From NCBI GenBank assembly GCA_916610825.1, contig OU744448.1, forward strand, positions 13,763,936-13,827,935: DNA of 64,000 bases, given 5' to 3'. The stretch's first letter is position 1. Every line of letters starts with the position of its first letter. Positions 1-13,800 of the stretch are shown here, one piece after another. A model generated the notes under the pieces. It was not told where the DNA came from, searched no databases, and worked only from the letters and a program-made list of their open reading frames with translations. The translations under genes and the position numbers were made by a program. The DNA comes from Haliclystus octoradiatus (taxonomy: Eukaryota; Cnidaria; Staurozoa; Stauromedusae; Haliclystidae).

Positions 1-1018
1 TTCAACCACTCCAACTGTCGGAAAAAGGCTTTTGCATCATAGTTGTTTCTTAGTCTATTTCACTTTCATATACATGCGTGTGTATCAGAGTTTATACTCA
101 ACATAATATTTTATAGGAATATTCATGTGAACAATGATTTTAGATTAAATTACACCTGTAATAATCCTTTGTTGTTCTTGTAAATCGAGTGCATGCTCGT
201 CATTACCTTCATAAGCGTAGTATGTACCAAGAAAACCATGTTGAATATGAACGTGTTTCATGCATACAAACACGTGTAGTTGAAGGCAAAATGTTCGCCA
301 AAATCAACCAATTAAAACGCAGTTATATGTTGATAATATTTATTATGCAAAGTTAGAGGCACACTGAAGAGGACTACAGCCTCCTACAGCATTATATTAT
401 TTAGGTAATAGCTTCACAACGACATCATCATTACATCATTAATACGACGTGGCACATCACATGATCATTATAAGAAGCTCGTCTCCAATGACTGTCTTAA
501 TAGTTCTGCATTGTTAGCAAGTGATTGCGCCCAGAAGCGTTGCCAGTAACATGGCTTACTATTATCACCAAAGGCTAATTTATGATTTGCATTGGTTATA
601 ATCCATCCACTTCTCCCACCCTCCCACAATTCCCTACATGTCCATCTTTTAAAGATGTGGTAAGTGACCTCTCTTCTCAAGGTAAACGTGCTGTTGCAAC
701 CTTTCACTTGTACTTCCTCTGCTTTTCCTTTAAATCTTTCCATTGGTTATCAGTGTGACTCAGTGCTTTGTATGGTGGCTCTTCTCGCTTCTTGTCTTGA
801 GGGCAGAGACAGGTTAACAACGCTAGCTATCAGCTTCGGATGCATGCACATGCTACACAAATGCTGCCACCAAGCAGGCAATCGCCACTGTGCTAAAAAA
901 AACACCTACCTAGCACCAATGCCAGCTCTCATCTTCAGTGACGAGTTTAAATCCAGAATGACACTGAATGGAAATGTTAAGTAGCTGCGATAAATATATT
1001 TTTCGCTGCTGTAACTGT

Positions 1019-1372
1019 CTAATTAGATGTGATTACAAGGCTTTATAGCTGCTACTAATTAGATGTGGTTAGCTAACTTTTTAGCCGCAGAAAAAGCCTG
1101 AATAGCCGATACTAATTAAATGCTGCAAACTGTTGATTAGCTGCAGGGTTATTTCTGAATAGCTTAAACTGATTTAATGCGATAAAGGGACTTTTAGTTG
1201 CAGAAAATTTACTAAATAGCTTACACTAATTAGATGCGGTAAATTGATTGAATAGCTGCAACTAACTAATTACGTTTAATTAACTTTTTAGCCGTGGTAA
1301 ATTAAATGAATAGCTGGAACTGGTTAACTGATGTAAGGGGATTTTTTAGCTGCTTACTTAATTATATCTCGT
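1019..1372. repeat. Degenerate tandem repeat, period about 57 bp
   Basis: The phrase CTAATTAGATG or a close variant recurs at 1019, 1055, 1112, 1169, 1226, 1262 and 1320. Steps are 57, 57 and 57 in the middle, about 58 at the end, and 36 at 1019-1055 and 1226-1262. Within each unit a second phrase, TTTTAGCCGCAG or AATAGCTGCA, recurs. The 36-bp steps look like units that lost about 21 bp. This is a minisatellite with noticeable divergence between units. Confidence 0.75.
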
Positions 1373-1632
1373 AGAAAACTATTTTGTTTCTCACAAGTTT
1401 GTAATGGATATCATTTTTAAGGTAGTATTTTTTCCATGTCAACAAATTTACGGTAGAAGATTGTAAATATACAAGTTTATTCAACAGGATAGACAAATTA
1501 GAGTCTCCGCTTGTGAAATATGTTCATGAACTTTTGAATGCAATTATTTGAATTGACTATGTTTTCTGTTTTTGTCACTGTCACTGATCTCAAATCATTT
1601 ATTATTAAATTGACATTTTCTTTGATATGTTA

Positions 1633-1772
1633 CATAATATAAAATTGAGACAAAGATGAGGCAAAGCCTTTCCGTAACTCCAAGTTTCACGTGTTTATTT
1701 CACGATCATCAGACGGTAGACTTGGAGTTACGGAAAGGCTTTGCCTCATCTTTGTCTCAATTTTATATTATG
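1633..1772. repeat. Fold-back element with perfect 53-bp arms (MITE-like)
   Basis: Positions 1633-1685 and 1720-1772 are reverse complements over 53 bp with no mismatch that I can see, around a 34-bp loop. Phrases such as ATGAGGCAAAG, CCGTTACTC and CAGACGGT recur near 10948-11030 and in the fold-back at 54825-54973. That marks a dispersed family of non-autonomous inverted-repeat elements. No coding capacity. Confidence 0.8.
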
Positions 1773-1854
1773 CTCTGTTTTAACCAACATTGAGCACTTT
1801 CACACATATGTGTTTTACCCCATATTACATTATTATATGCTACATAATATGTAG

Positions 1855-4800
1855 GTAGTGTTTAAGACATTACCTGGCCCAAAGATCACTTCCGTTTCCC
1901 ATGGATCTGTACTTGGCACCAATAAAGAAAAGATATTTGTTGCATCTGGATCTGAAGTGAGGGGCTTCACAAAGAAGGGAAAGCAGTTCTTGACTTTTGA
2001 TTCAAATCTAACAGAGTCCATTCAGAAGTTGTAAGTCATATGTAGATAGTTTAACATTTGGTGCAGCAGAGGTTTTAGATTAAATGTAATTAAGAAATGT
2101 GAGTGACTTCAAAAATGCATGGCAATTGTTCATGTCTGAAATTAGTCCTCTATAAAAGACAAAATGTTTAGCTGTGACCCCCTGTGATACATAACATGAG
2201 TTCATGAACATTTTTTTGTGGGTTCATGAACGTGAAATTGTCCAAAAATCATGCACTCTGTGAACTTCTGGGCAGTGAAAGTTTATGAACTTATGAAATT
2301 TTTTCACAGGGGGAAATGCAGTATGTTGTTGATGCTGATATCTCTTGTTTTAACATAAATTACTCTTCCAAAAAGTTCAGCAACTTGATATAAATCCTTG
2401 AAATGTCTAGCTGCACTTTGGAGCACATTATGCACCTTGAACAACACAAATTTAAATTCAATTTTAAACATTCCTTTGTTGATCAGCTTTAGAAATGGGG
2501 AAAGGCCAAGCTGAAACACACCAGTTCATTGCAGAAAATGGGGTTTAGCTTGATTCCAGGGCAAATTAATTTGAAATAAATCTATTATTACCTTCGCTGA
2601 TCATGCTACAATTATAGTCGCATGGCAATCAACCACTGCTTAAATAATCAAATTATGTAAATATTCTTCCATATACCTCATTTTCCTGTACGATATTGTA
2701 TGGAATTAAAATGCAATAATAAGTAGAATAGCATGATTTGTGTTTCATTGGAATGATGATTTATGTTTCAGGTTTGTTAACGATTCAGATTTATTTATAT
2801 GTGGTAATTATGTGTACAACCAATACCATGATTGTCGAGATGTTAATTACTTTTTGGCATCAGATAAAATCAATGATATCACTTGTTTGCCATTACTAAG
2901 GTAAAGTTAGAAATCAATTAGTAGTAGTAGTATATATGGTCACATTATAGGAATGTGCCGTCCCTCTTACACGTAACATATTTGCTACACAGGGAACGCC
3001 ACAAATCACGGTCAGACATAGCGGACAAAGAAACTTGTAAATAACACAATTCACGATACAAAACATTATGAAAACTTACTACTCTCCCATAATCCCGCCG
3101 AAATATCTCCTTCTATTGCCAGCGAAGGATGGCATGCAGCGATTGAGAGGCATACAAATCAATCAATCAATTGCACCTTTTTAAACTGAGAATCAGCTAT
3201 AGTCGTATTACAATTACTTTTTTGCTTCACCTTTGATGTGTTTCATATTTTATATTTCAGAGGGAAAAAGCCTGTACCTGTTTTGGCATGTCAAGATCGA
3301 ATCATCCGTCTCCTTGATGTATGGTACACACACTACCTTTTATAAATCATTCTTGCTTGATTACTTGCATTTTAAATAGTTCTGCATTGTTTTAGAATTC
3401 AGAATTACTATATGAAGTTGAGGTATCTGGAGTGCCAATGTCACTATGTCTCTATGGACAAGGAGCAGGTAAACTGAACAATATTTTTCATTGAAGTTTA
3501 ATGCACTAAGCTACTGTGCAACTATTGAAACTAACCTGCGTTAGACCCTGGGGTGTCCGGCTCAGTCTATTGTTCGCTAGGTCAGGTTAGACTGTAGTAG
3601 GCACGGATATTCTAGCTTTTCAATTGTCAAGGATGAAGGTATGAAGCATGATAGGTCATCCATCAGTCCTTTCTGAAAGGATAAACCCTGAAAACACCTA
3701 AGGAGCGATTCATAAATTTGAAAAAATTCTATGCACAGATCATGGACAGTTACAAAAATGTCTTATATTTATGGACGTTTTGTGATCTTTCCATGAGCTG
3801 TGTCATTTCACAGGAGACCTTCCAGCAAAAATGTTTTTTCTGATTTGCTTTGTTGTGTTAACATCCCCGTCGAATTTTTATCCACAAAAACCGAATAACA
3901 ATTTTATCAAATCGAGGTCTGATGCTTACAAATCTTACTAAAAAGTTACTTGTGTGTTGAAGAATAAGTTTTATACTTTATTGACTGGAATTTGAACTAG
4001 AAAGAAGTGTAGTGGTTTGTTTGTTGTCGTATTTATATTGTAACTTCCGTTTATCATTGCATGTAAATAATCAACTGTAATATATAATCTCTCTCTTCCT
4101 TGTAACCGTTGTAGGGTCAACACCCTAAATACATCACACATAATAATCATGTAGTTTTATCTATGTCTGAATCCTACAAATGGTGAACCTGATGTGTATT
4201 TGTTTAGCTATATTTTATAAAGCCTTCTGAACTGGGTGGAGATGATTTGATATAGTCGTAATTTATTATCAATTGGTTTTACAAGAATATTCCGCCTATT
4301 AATCGCTGATATTTCAACAACCAATTGGCCTCTTGGCATCTACTTTCGTTTTCCTTGGTAGGGCTTGAGCAACCCGTTACATTTCATAAATACTTCTATA
4401 AGATGTCAAGAGTCAACAATGATATTTACAAACGAACTATATACTAAATACAATGATAATAATATGCGTTATAGACATTAATTATGTATACTCCCATATT
4501 CTGGCAAATTGGAATCTTCTTGGCAAGTAATTACAAATGTTATGTTAAATCGTATCATTTTATATATCGAAAGCAGACATAATTCTCCTTCTCCCATATA
4601 TTTTGATTCGCTTGAACAACACACAAATAATGCCTTATCAAAACATGCAATAGATATTACGCACAATCTACAAGAAATATTTACAGAACACATCGTTTGA
4701 ATAATGAAGAATAAATAAAGATTTCAAACCAATATCAATATGGAATGCTGATTAACAACTACTGGACTGTCGTATCAATCAAAACATATGCATCTAATTA

Positions 4801-7800
4801 GTACTTTGTTTCAATGTTTTTTATAATTCAATTGATGTTTTTGTTTACTGTGACTCCGTCTTCGTAGGGGGAACCTATGTAGTGGTTTGTTTGTTGTCGT
4901 ATTTATATTGTAACTTCCGTTTATCACTTCATGTAAATAATCAACTGTAATATATAATCTCTCTCTTCCCTTGTAACCGTTCTAGGGTCAACACCCTAAA
5001 TACATCACACATAATGATCATGTAGTTTTATCTATGTATGAACCCTACAGAAGCTCTTCTAGTTATGTTTATATTTTAAATGTGGTTAAATGAGCATTTA
5101 AACGAGGTTAATATCAGCTCTATAAGGTCTAAGGATATCAAGATGTGGACAAACCAGGTGTGATTGGGTGAGTGCAACATTATTAATCCATTTTTTTAAT
5201 CTGTGTGCGCATGCCAAAAAATGTTACATGCTGTGGTAGTCATTCTTGCCACAGTTGTCAGCGTGCTAGCTGCTTTGAATTGCCCATCTCAATCTGAGAT
5301 AGTTTTTTTATAATTTGCTGATCAGTGTTAATCTTGGTTATTTTATTAACCGGTTGGTTTTATTGTTGTATGCAGTGCTGCATTTTGTTTTAAATTATAT
5401 TGATTTGATTATGCATCTGTGCAATGCTACACATCAGACTAAGTCAAATGGTAAAGTGCAGTGCTGCATTTATAGATGTTGCATTGTTGCACCCCAGTTT
5501 AAGGTTCCACAATCTCCCTCCACTGTAAAGAAGTAAGGTAAATATACTGGGTATTCCACTGGCTTAGCAGTGTGACTGGTTACTGGTGCTTGGTCTTGGT
5601 GATGACAGGTGTGCTTTCTTGGTATCTTTGCTTCTACTATTACCGATTCTGAGTCCCATCAGCCAAGCACCAAATGCCAAAGAATATAATATGGGATGTA
5701 GACAATGATTGCATCTCAGAGCTTAAATGGGGCATATCAGATTATGTTTGCTTTTGTATCAATAAATCTGAATACCGGTAGTTCGTAGCTGTCACGGCTT
5801 CATAAAAAAAATGTGCAATCACTGTGATGTGATGAACTGTGACAAAAAATTCGATGAATTGTTCATGAAAATTGAGCCATTTAACATCATTGAACTGTTT
5901 TCACATAGGTGGACAGTTTCTAGTCTTCCTACTAATTGTGATTAATTGGTTCGGAAATCCACCTTTTGATGAATAACTGAATCTAAGTATGGATTATATC
6001 CTGTACCTATTTAGAACTTGTGCAAACAGGTTGTGAGATTATCATTGTTAATCACATCATCTTTCTGTCTGATAGATGATCCACATGATGAAGTTTTGTA
6101 TGGCACTTCAGAAGGCAATATTGGTCTTTTACAGTTATCGCAGTGAGTCGTTGTAAATCATTTGTATAATCACTACTGGCATGCTATAATTGCTATTGGT
6201 ATAATCATTCTCTGTGTAATAGGTCATCCCCTGAACACTTATGGGAAGTATCCAATCAAAAGCGCTATGGTGGTGAGTGTGTCGTTTTATATCATGTATT
6301 TGGTATTATTATTAGAATGCTGCGTTATGTTTGTTTTTACATAATGTTCTGAGGTTCAGTTATACTGTCTCTTAAAATGCTTGATTGCTTAGTTTTAAAT
6401 AGAATCTCTAATTGAAATGTGATATTGATTCGCCATCTAATATACCTTGTGGGTAATCAATTCCTAAATTAAAGATTCAAAAATGAAAATAAATATCTTG
6501 GATATTTTAGATCTGAAAATGAGGTATAATCGTTCCATTTATTATTTTTGTCATTTCCGAAGGAGCATATATTGAAATTGATACAAGAGACATTGTTACC
6601 TTGTCAGGGACACCTTTGTTTCTGTTCATCTTAAGGTTGGATGTAAAACTGCTAAGCATGAACCTTTTTTTAGTTATTGTCCCTTGATGTAGTTACTGGA
6701 TTCTTAACCTCCTGCCTTTTTGATTGGGCTGACAGAGAAAATGTTAATCTTTTGTCACATTTCTGTTACAGTACTAGATTATAAAAATCTCTAAACATTT
6801 ATTTTAAATAACTTTTTCTTTTCTCACTGAAGCAGCAGAAGCACACAATAGAATCTAAGCAAATATGTTAATCTACAAACAAATACTGGTAACAAAACTT
6901 TTAAGATTGAAGTTAAGCAATTTTACATCCAAGAGTTTTAAGATACTAGCAATTGAATGTTGACATAAAGAGCTGGTACTTTTTCCAGTGTAAGATGTAG
7001 GCCTACAATTTGTTCTCTAAATATTGACTCCTATTATTAGCTGAACGAATCTACATCATTTTGAGATATAACATAGTTTAATAATCACTTGAAAAAAACT
7101 TGTATCATGATTGGTGGATTTGTACCACGTGTTTAGCAGTTATGTCAAGACAACCCACGAAATTCCATGGCAACCCTTAAAAGCGTGCAGGTATAGGTCT
7201 ATACCCACACTTGTGCGGTTATAGACCTATACCTGCACGGTTTTAGCCAAACAACCAGAACATATGTTTTGAAAATGGCGATGAGCTGCAACAGATTGAA
7301 TATTTTTTCATAAAATCAACTTAAAAGTATACTCTGTAATTGAAACTTCAATTGAGAAATTAAAAAAGTAACAGCTTGGGATTTGCTATATTCAGATGTA
7401 ACTTTTACTATATATTTCTAATATTGCAAACATTTTGAATTCTTAGCGTTATATTTTTAAATGATATTCGTAACAATTTCATTAAAATTCTATTTAATGA
7501 AAAAGCAATGACCCATTGAATTAGAAAACAAATCATTGTTGTAGTGAAATTGATGAGAGATAATTGATGTTCCAGACAAAGGTTATGTTACATGATTATT
7601 AAAATGATTACATCACTCTTTGTTCGTGGGTCATCGAAATTTAGACCCACTCGTTCTCTAACAACAAACGAGAAATCCATATCGTAAACGAGGCCGCCTC
7701 GTTTACGATATGGATTTCTCGTTTGTTGTTAGAGAACGAGTGGGTCTAAATTCCGATAACCCACTCACAAGAGTGATGTAATCCCTTAATATATATAAAT

Positions 7801-10800
7801 TTCAATTTTGCTTCAAACCAATTGGACTACATGCTTAGACTCTTGATTAATAATTAATCTGTTTTTCCATTTGTAAAAAGGGGTTCTTTCCTTGGGTGCT
7901 TATGACATTACAAATGATGGTATAGCTGATGTTTTGGTTGGGAGAGAAGATGGCGTTATGGAAGTCTATGGTTTTGATGAAGGAGGAGAACCAATTCAAA
8001 AATTCAAACATGTAGGCAGACCATATTGCATTATCGCATAGCATAGATTCATGGATGTGCCTGATTCAGTTGCCCCTGGCTGATCAAGGGGTCTTTAATT
8101 ACCGTTAGATAAAATAATTAAAAATGTGGAATAGGAATACAACTCCCAAAGTTTGGCATTTGGTGTTGCTCTATGCATTCGATCAGCTTACATTTTCATA
8201 TCAAGCACTTATGCACAATATTGATTCAGTTTTATTTATTACAGAACCCTGTGAAATTAGTTCATGAGTGCTGAACTCATGGAATCTTTAAATTATGTTA
8301 TGCTTTTCCCAATAGTCATTCACTGAGAGTCTTACTTCGATTTGTGGTGGTCACATTGGAACAGCAGAGCACAGTGAAGTCATCCTTTCAACGTATTCTG
8401 GTTGGGTTATTGGTATGACAACTGAACCTTTACAAATGAGCTTTGGTAGTGATAAACAAGAATCCACAGGCAAAGATGAGTTACGAGAAAAAATATCCGC
8501 ATTGAATACTGAGATTGAACAGTTGCAAAGGCAGGTGTTAGAAGGACGCCATACATACCAAGAATCAGCTCAAAGTGATACTGCCGTATCAGCAGTTCCA
8601 ACATTCTCAATCAATGATAGATTTGCATTGAATCAAGATGATGCTAGCTATACACTCAGCTTGGAGGTGCAAATGGCAATTGATACTGTACTATTGCAGG
8701 TGAGAGAGGAAATCCCTCTATGATGTATCACACAAACATACATCAGACATAATTAAAATGTTATTTATTTGGTACTTGGTTGCTAAGAGATAGTCGTCCG
8801 TTCTTAGGCAACTATATTTGTGCTAACCTGTTTTTCCCCACTCAAACTACATACCATCACACTGGTAATTAGTTGGAAGTTACTGCTACCTTGTTGAAAT
8901 AAACGTTAATATGGAGCTACTGAAGGTAACCCTGATATGCTGATTACTACCCTAGTTGCAAACACTAACATCAACACTACCTGATAATAAAAAAGTATTA
9001 TTTCAACTATTTTGATAATGTCAAGACAAAATGTTCATGAAACTTAATAAGAAATTTGTATTGTATTTGTTTGAATCGTTCATATCTTGCTTTCTAACAA
9101 GCTAGCATATGCAAGGATATCTACATCTCAGAAGATGTACCGTTTATTGTGTTAGCCATAGGTCTCCAGCTCCCATAGAGGTAATCCAAACGTGTGCATG
9201 CCTTGAGATCTCCAATGCCACATCGCATTCAAATCTAAAAACTTCCCCCTGAGAAAACAGTTCATAAAGATTGACATGAATTGACAAGAAAACATAACAT
9301 GAAACAGTTCATGAATGGCCTAATTTTCATGAACTGCTCATGAAAAGTTCATGAGGTCCATTTTCTCTTACACGCACCAGATCAAAAATAGAATGTGGAT
9401 GTGTACATATTAAAATTTTTGATCTTGAAATAGTTTGTATTGTTGTGAATTAACAAAAACATTTTTCTGGTAAGTCAATCTGCATTGGCTATGTACTGAA
9501 AGTTGTGGACCTATTTGACCTAAAACAGCATACTATACAATCCTAAATCACACATTTTCCCTGCAAAAAAAAATAATGAGTTTTCGAAATGAGAAATCCG
9601 GTATTTGATTAACTTCATAAACAGTTCATTGCAAATTTTATTTTTAAATTCATCCCAATAATGAGGGCTGGCACTTTGTGCTTCAATGGTGAGAGCTATG
9701 AGTTTGCGATTTGTGTTGAATCAGCTAGAGATCCTGTCACCACCCTCAAGCACCAGTCCTAGTGTTAATCAGAGGAATTATTAATCATGGAAATCCACGA
9801 AATAATTACAGACAAAGCAACATTGATAACAAAATCGTTGAATCGAATATTAGAAAGCAAGCACATAAAGCGTTAGCGTAGTAATTGATGCAATGAAGTA
9901 GTGAATTCCAACAAGAATGACACTGATACCTCACACAAAGTACATCATCAAAGGTCAGCTTCCTTATAAGGACATTAGATCGTTCTGCTCCGTAGCTCCT
10001 GTGTATAATTTCCCGCTGCTGACCTCGAACCAACTCTTTGACTCAGTACTTTAGTATTAGCATGCAACATTGGTATAGCTTAAAATAGCATAAATTATAA
10101 TGTAGCTCCCTATAAACTGTTCATGAGAATTTAATAAAAAATTCAGCAATTTCAGGTTCATGAAATACTGCGGATATGTTCTACATTGAATCAACATAAA
10201 TTGATATTGTTTGTTAGAAACATTGCCTTTTCTCTTTCTTACTATATAGAGTAATGTTCCAGTTGATTTGCTTGATGTTGATAAAAACTCAGCTGTTGTC
10301 AGCAACAGCTCCTGTGGACCAGATGTGAGTAACTACACTTTTAATTTTATGATGATATTTTGATGTCAACACTGGCTGATGGAATGTTTCTATTTTTGTT
10401 GTCTCTTGAAAGTCCAATATTTGATAATCGATAATTTGTATGCATTTGCATTTTACAAACTTTTTACCCTTAGTGTCCAATGTAAGATTGTTACTAACTG
10501 TGATATAATTGAGGCCTCTCTAGTTTATATGCATATATCAAAATGTCTCTCATTCCAGGATGGTAACTTTCTATTAGCAACTTACAGATGCCAAGCTAAT
10601 ACAACTAGACTAGAACTCAAGGTGAGATGGTTATATTTTATGTATTCAAGATTAGGAATAATAAATTAATAAAAAAAGAATTATTGTGAGTATAAACTCA
10701 GATACACATATAATGTGGAAGTGTTCAATGTTTGGTAAAACAGAGCATTATACAGTGTATACAGTGTAACCCATGCAAGTCAAAATTGTCAACGATTTTC

Positions 10801-13800
10801 ATTGCAGTTATCCAAATTTACAGTTATCCGAAATTGTTTAACAAAGACATGACTACAAACTAGTCTTTAGAGTTTCAAAGCCAGGTTGAAATTAAGCTGG
10901 AATTTCACTTACCCGAATTGCACTTAAGCGGGTTCCACTGTATAATAAGAGACAATGATGAGGCAAAGTCTTTTTCCGTTACTCAGCGTTCACAAATTTA
11001 ATTGCGTTCTTCAGACGGTAATTGTCAAGTGTCAAAACAAAGCAAGCATGTGTCAGCCAAAAACACAATAACCAAGAAATAAGTGCTTTATCATGTTCAA
11101 GTCTTATTAATTCCATTGTTGTGTATCTATTATATTGAAGATTCGTACAATTGAAGGACAGTATGGTACTTTACAAGCATATATCGCACCAAGAATGCAC
11201 CCAAAGACATGTCAAATGATCTCTTTTGTTATAACGCCATTGTCACTACATCACCGTTCCCATGTGTTTGATGATGAAAGGTAAGATCACAATTCCACCC
11301 CTATAAAAAGAACTCTCAAATTTCATTAACCTCCTTGATTTATTCGCGAACAGTTTGTGAACAGCTCATGGACGCTAAATAGATTTTCATGGACTTTTAA
11401 TGAACACTTCATGAAAATTGAAACATCTAAAGTTCACAAACTATTTTCACAGAGGCATTCATAAAGGGTTACCACATACTTGCCATGTTTGTATTCATAT
11501 TTACTAAACGAGAAAATGTTTGGAGACACGAGTGTCAAGCGCTAAAAAATCACGAGCTCCGAGCGAGTGATTTTTAGCTTCGCGAGTGTCTCCCAACATT
11601 TCGGAGTCATGTTTCTGTTAGTACGAGTTTATATAAATGTTAGACATTTGAAAGAATAAACATCTGCACAATAGCTTCAGTATCAGTACTACATCCAGAT
11701 ACAGATTATGTGTGGGTGAGGTAAGTTTATTTTCAAGATCCAGTAATGTTAAAATTAGCTGGAAGTTTAGAATTATAGTTCAGTGAGAAAAAATTCAAAG
11801 AAGCTATTGACAAACTCATGTTTTATTTTCAAGTGGATTTGTATCAATCCTTTTTGGACGTTCGGAGAACTTCGAACATTGACAGTAGCTTCACCAGTGT
11901 GAAAACAGTTCATGAACGTTAAATGGTCTAATTTATGAAAAAAAGTCCATGAAAATTGGGACATTTAGCGTTCATGAAAGTTTGTAATATGTATTTTTGG
12001 AAATCCATTTATTTCAGACCTCACAATGTGTTGAACTTGAAAGGAGCGTTTAGTCTGGCGGAGATTCATTCGTGGATCAGATTTTGCCTTCCAGATGTAC
12101 CAGAAAGGTAAATGGTTGCATGTCACTCTATCACGGAATACAACAACAATTTCCTATATTTTTAACTACTTCAACTATGATCTATGATACTGTATTATAA
12201 AGTGTATTGGTAATCTTTGTGAGATATTGTGACTAAGTAAGTAATTCTATAATCTGTTTTTGTTATAATCTAATCTGTTGTTATATCTCATATGTGCACA
12301 CCATGATGCACACTATAGCCTTGTGGCGATAAGCAATTACAGTACTGTTATTCTTGAATATATTTTTAAAATACAGACATTGGCAATTGCACCAATGAAC
12401 AGTATTGCACAATAAAGCATTCTATGGATCAATTACTTTCTTTTAGAACACCAGCTGAAGACACGGTGACATTATATTTCATATCTTCATTTCTTGAGAC
12501 TCAGCTAGAGTGCAGCTATAGGTAAATTTTATATTTTTTTCTTGGTTGTTATGCATTTTACAACGCAAATTAAATTCATATGAAGTAATAATTTATTTTC
12601 TGCGAGAAATTTCAAGTGGTTTCATCTATTTTCCCTGCGAAAAAAATCCATGAGTTCATGAACACTTCATGAACCGCTTCATGAACTGGTTCATGAAAGT
12701 GAAATTGCCTGAAAGTTCATAAACAGTTCATGAACTTTTGGGTAATTTTACGTTCATGAACTCATGAGATTTTTTCGCAGGGGTTGGACTGAAACTGACT
12801 CTGATTCATGATACTGTATTATTTACTTTATTGGTAATCTCTGAGATATAATGAGCAAGTAAGTAAGTAATTAAGATTATATTGCCCTTCTGGAGGCACC
12901 CGTACCACTCTTCTATTTCTAGATGGGTGGCTCTTGTAGCTGAGAGTAATGATGTTAATTGGCAGATAGGCCATGATTGTCGATGCACAACTATACGCAG
13001 CGGCTACTCACTGTAAAATTCCCTCTGGACCATTCCATGTGCCATCTTTTTAAGTGAGTTTTAGCAGGAACCACATGTAGAAAATCAACTAGTAGTACAA
13101 CTCACACAGAAAAATTTAACTATCCCAGATGCTGTATAAAATTCTGTCACTCCAAATTCCATAACCCACATATGATTTGATATAATTTTTTATGGCATGC
13201 CTGTGTTGGATTTTGCTGTGGATGTTACTCAATTGTTAAATAAAAGTTGTGTTCTATAGTATATCTATGCATTCCTTTTTTCTTCTTCAAATGTCCAGCA
13301 AAGGGGCTGCTAAATTCAGATCAGATAACATCTCAACAATTTCAATCCTAAAAGATGTTTTATCAAAAGAAGCAACAAGTCGCAAAATCAACTTAAACAT
13401 TACTTATGGTAAGTAAATTTACACAGGCCAGTGCTTGTCAGTTGATTCTAGAGAACTTACCATACAAGCTGTAAATAAACAAACTGTATCGCTTAAAGGG
13501 TGACATCATCATTGGTCACTCATGTATACCTTCATGTAATCCTGAAAATGTGAAAACAATCATCTTTGCGATGGTTATTTATTTCCATCTTAGTTTCTTT
13601 CTCGATTCATCCATGCTTCTATCCAATCACTTTATTTAGTAGATGTTTGTCAAATGCGTAGTAACCGCTGGGAACTAATTTACTCAGTTCATGGACTGTT
13701 TTTACAGAAAAATTGTTAGTACATACAGTAATGTCGCTGCATTTTATTTATTTGTGTTTAGAACTAGATGAAAATTCCGTCACAAGTGTTCTTGAACGGA

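Larger units (their letters stand above)
1..1854. other. Region upstream of first visible BBS7 exon; repeats, no supported gene
   Basis: No exon matching the missing BBS7 N-terminus (about the first 55 residues) was found here, so this is either the intron before the first visible exon or intergenic sequence. It contains a degenerate 57-bp tandem array and a 53-bp-arm fold-back, listed separately. An open frame on the minus strand at 468-743 (91 codons, unusually rich in Trp) matches nothing I recognise and is not called as a gene. Confidence 0.6.
4008..5049. mobile_element. Miniature LTR retrotransposon (TRIM-like), non-autonomous
   Basis: Two direct repeats of 171 and 172 bp (4008-4178 and 4878-5049) flank 699 bp. 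Each repeat begins TGTAG and ends CTACA, the TG...CA of LTRs. By eye the two differ by six substitutions and one indel. The 4-bp sequence GAAG lies immediately before the first repeat (4004-4007) and immediately after the second (5050-5053), a target-site duplication. TGG at 4181, 2 bp inside the left repeat, could start a primer-binding site. A purine-rich GTAGGGGGAA tract before 4878 is a candidate polypurine tract. The interior has only short open frames (for example 63 codons at 4509-4700) with no recognisable gag or pol. It lies in BBS7 between exons 3396-3468 and 6076-6142. Confidence 0.88.

Noticed and set aside
468-743. 91-codon minus-strand frame upstream of BBS7
   Set aside because: Trp-rich and not recognised. 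Opposite to the expected gene, with no splice context or partner exon found. Could be a relic but not supportable.
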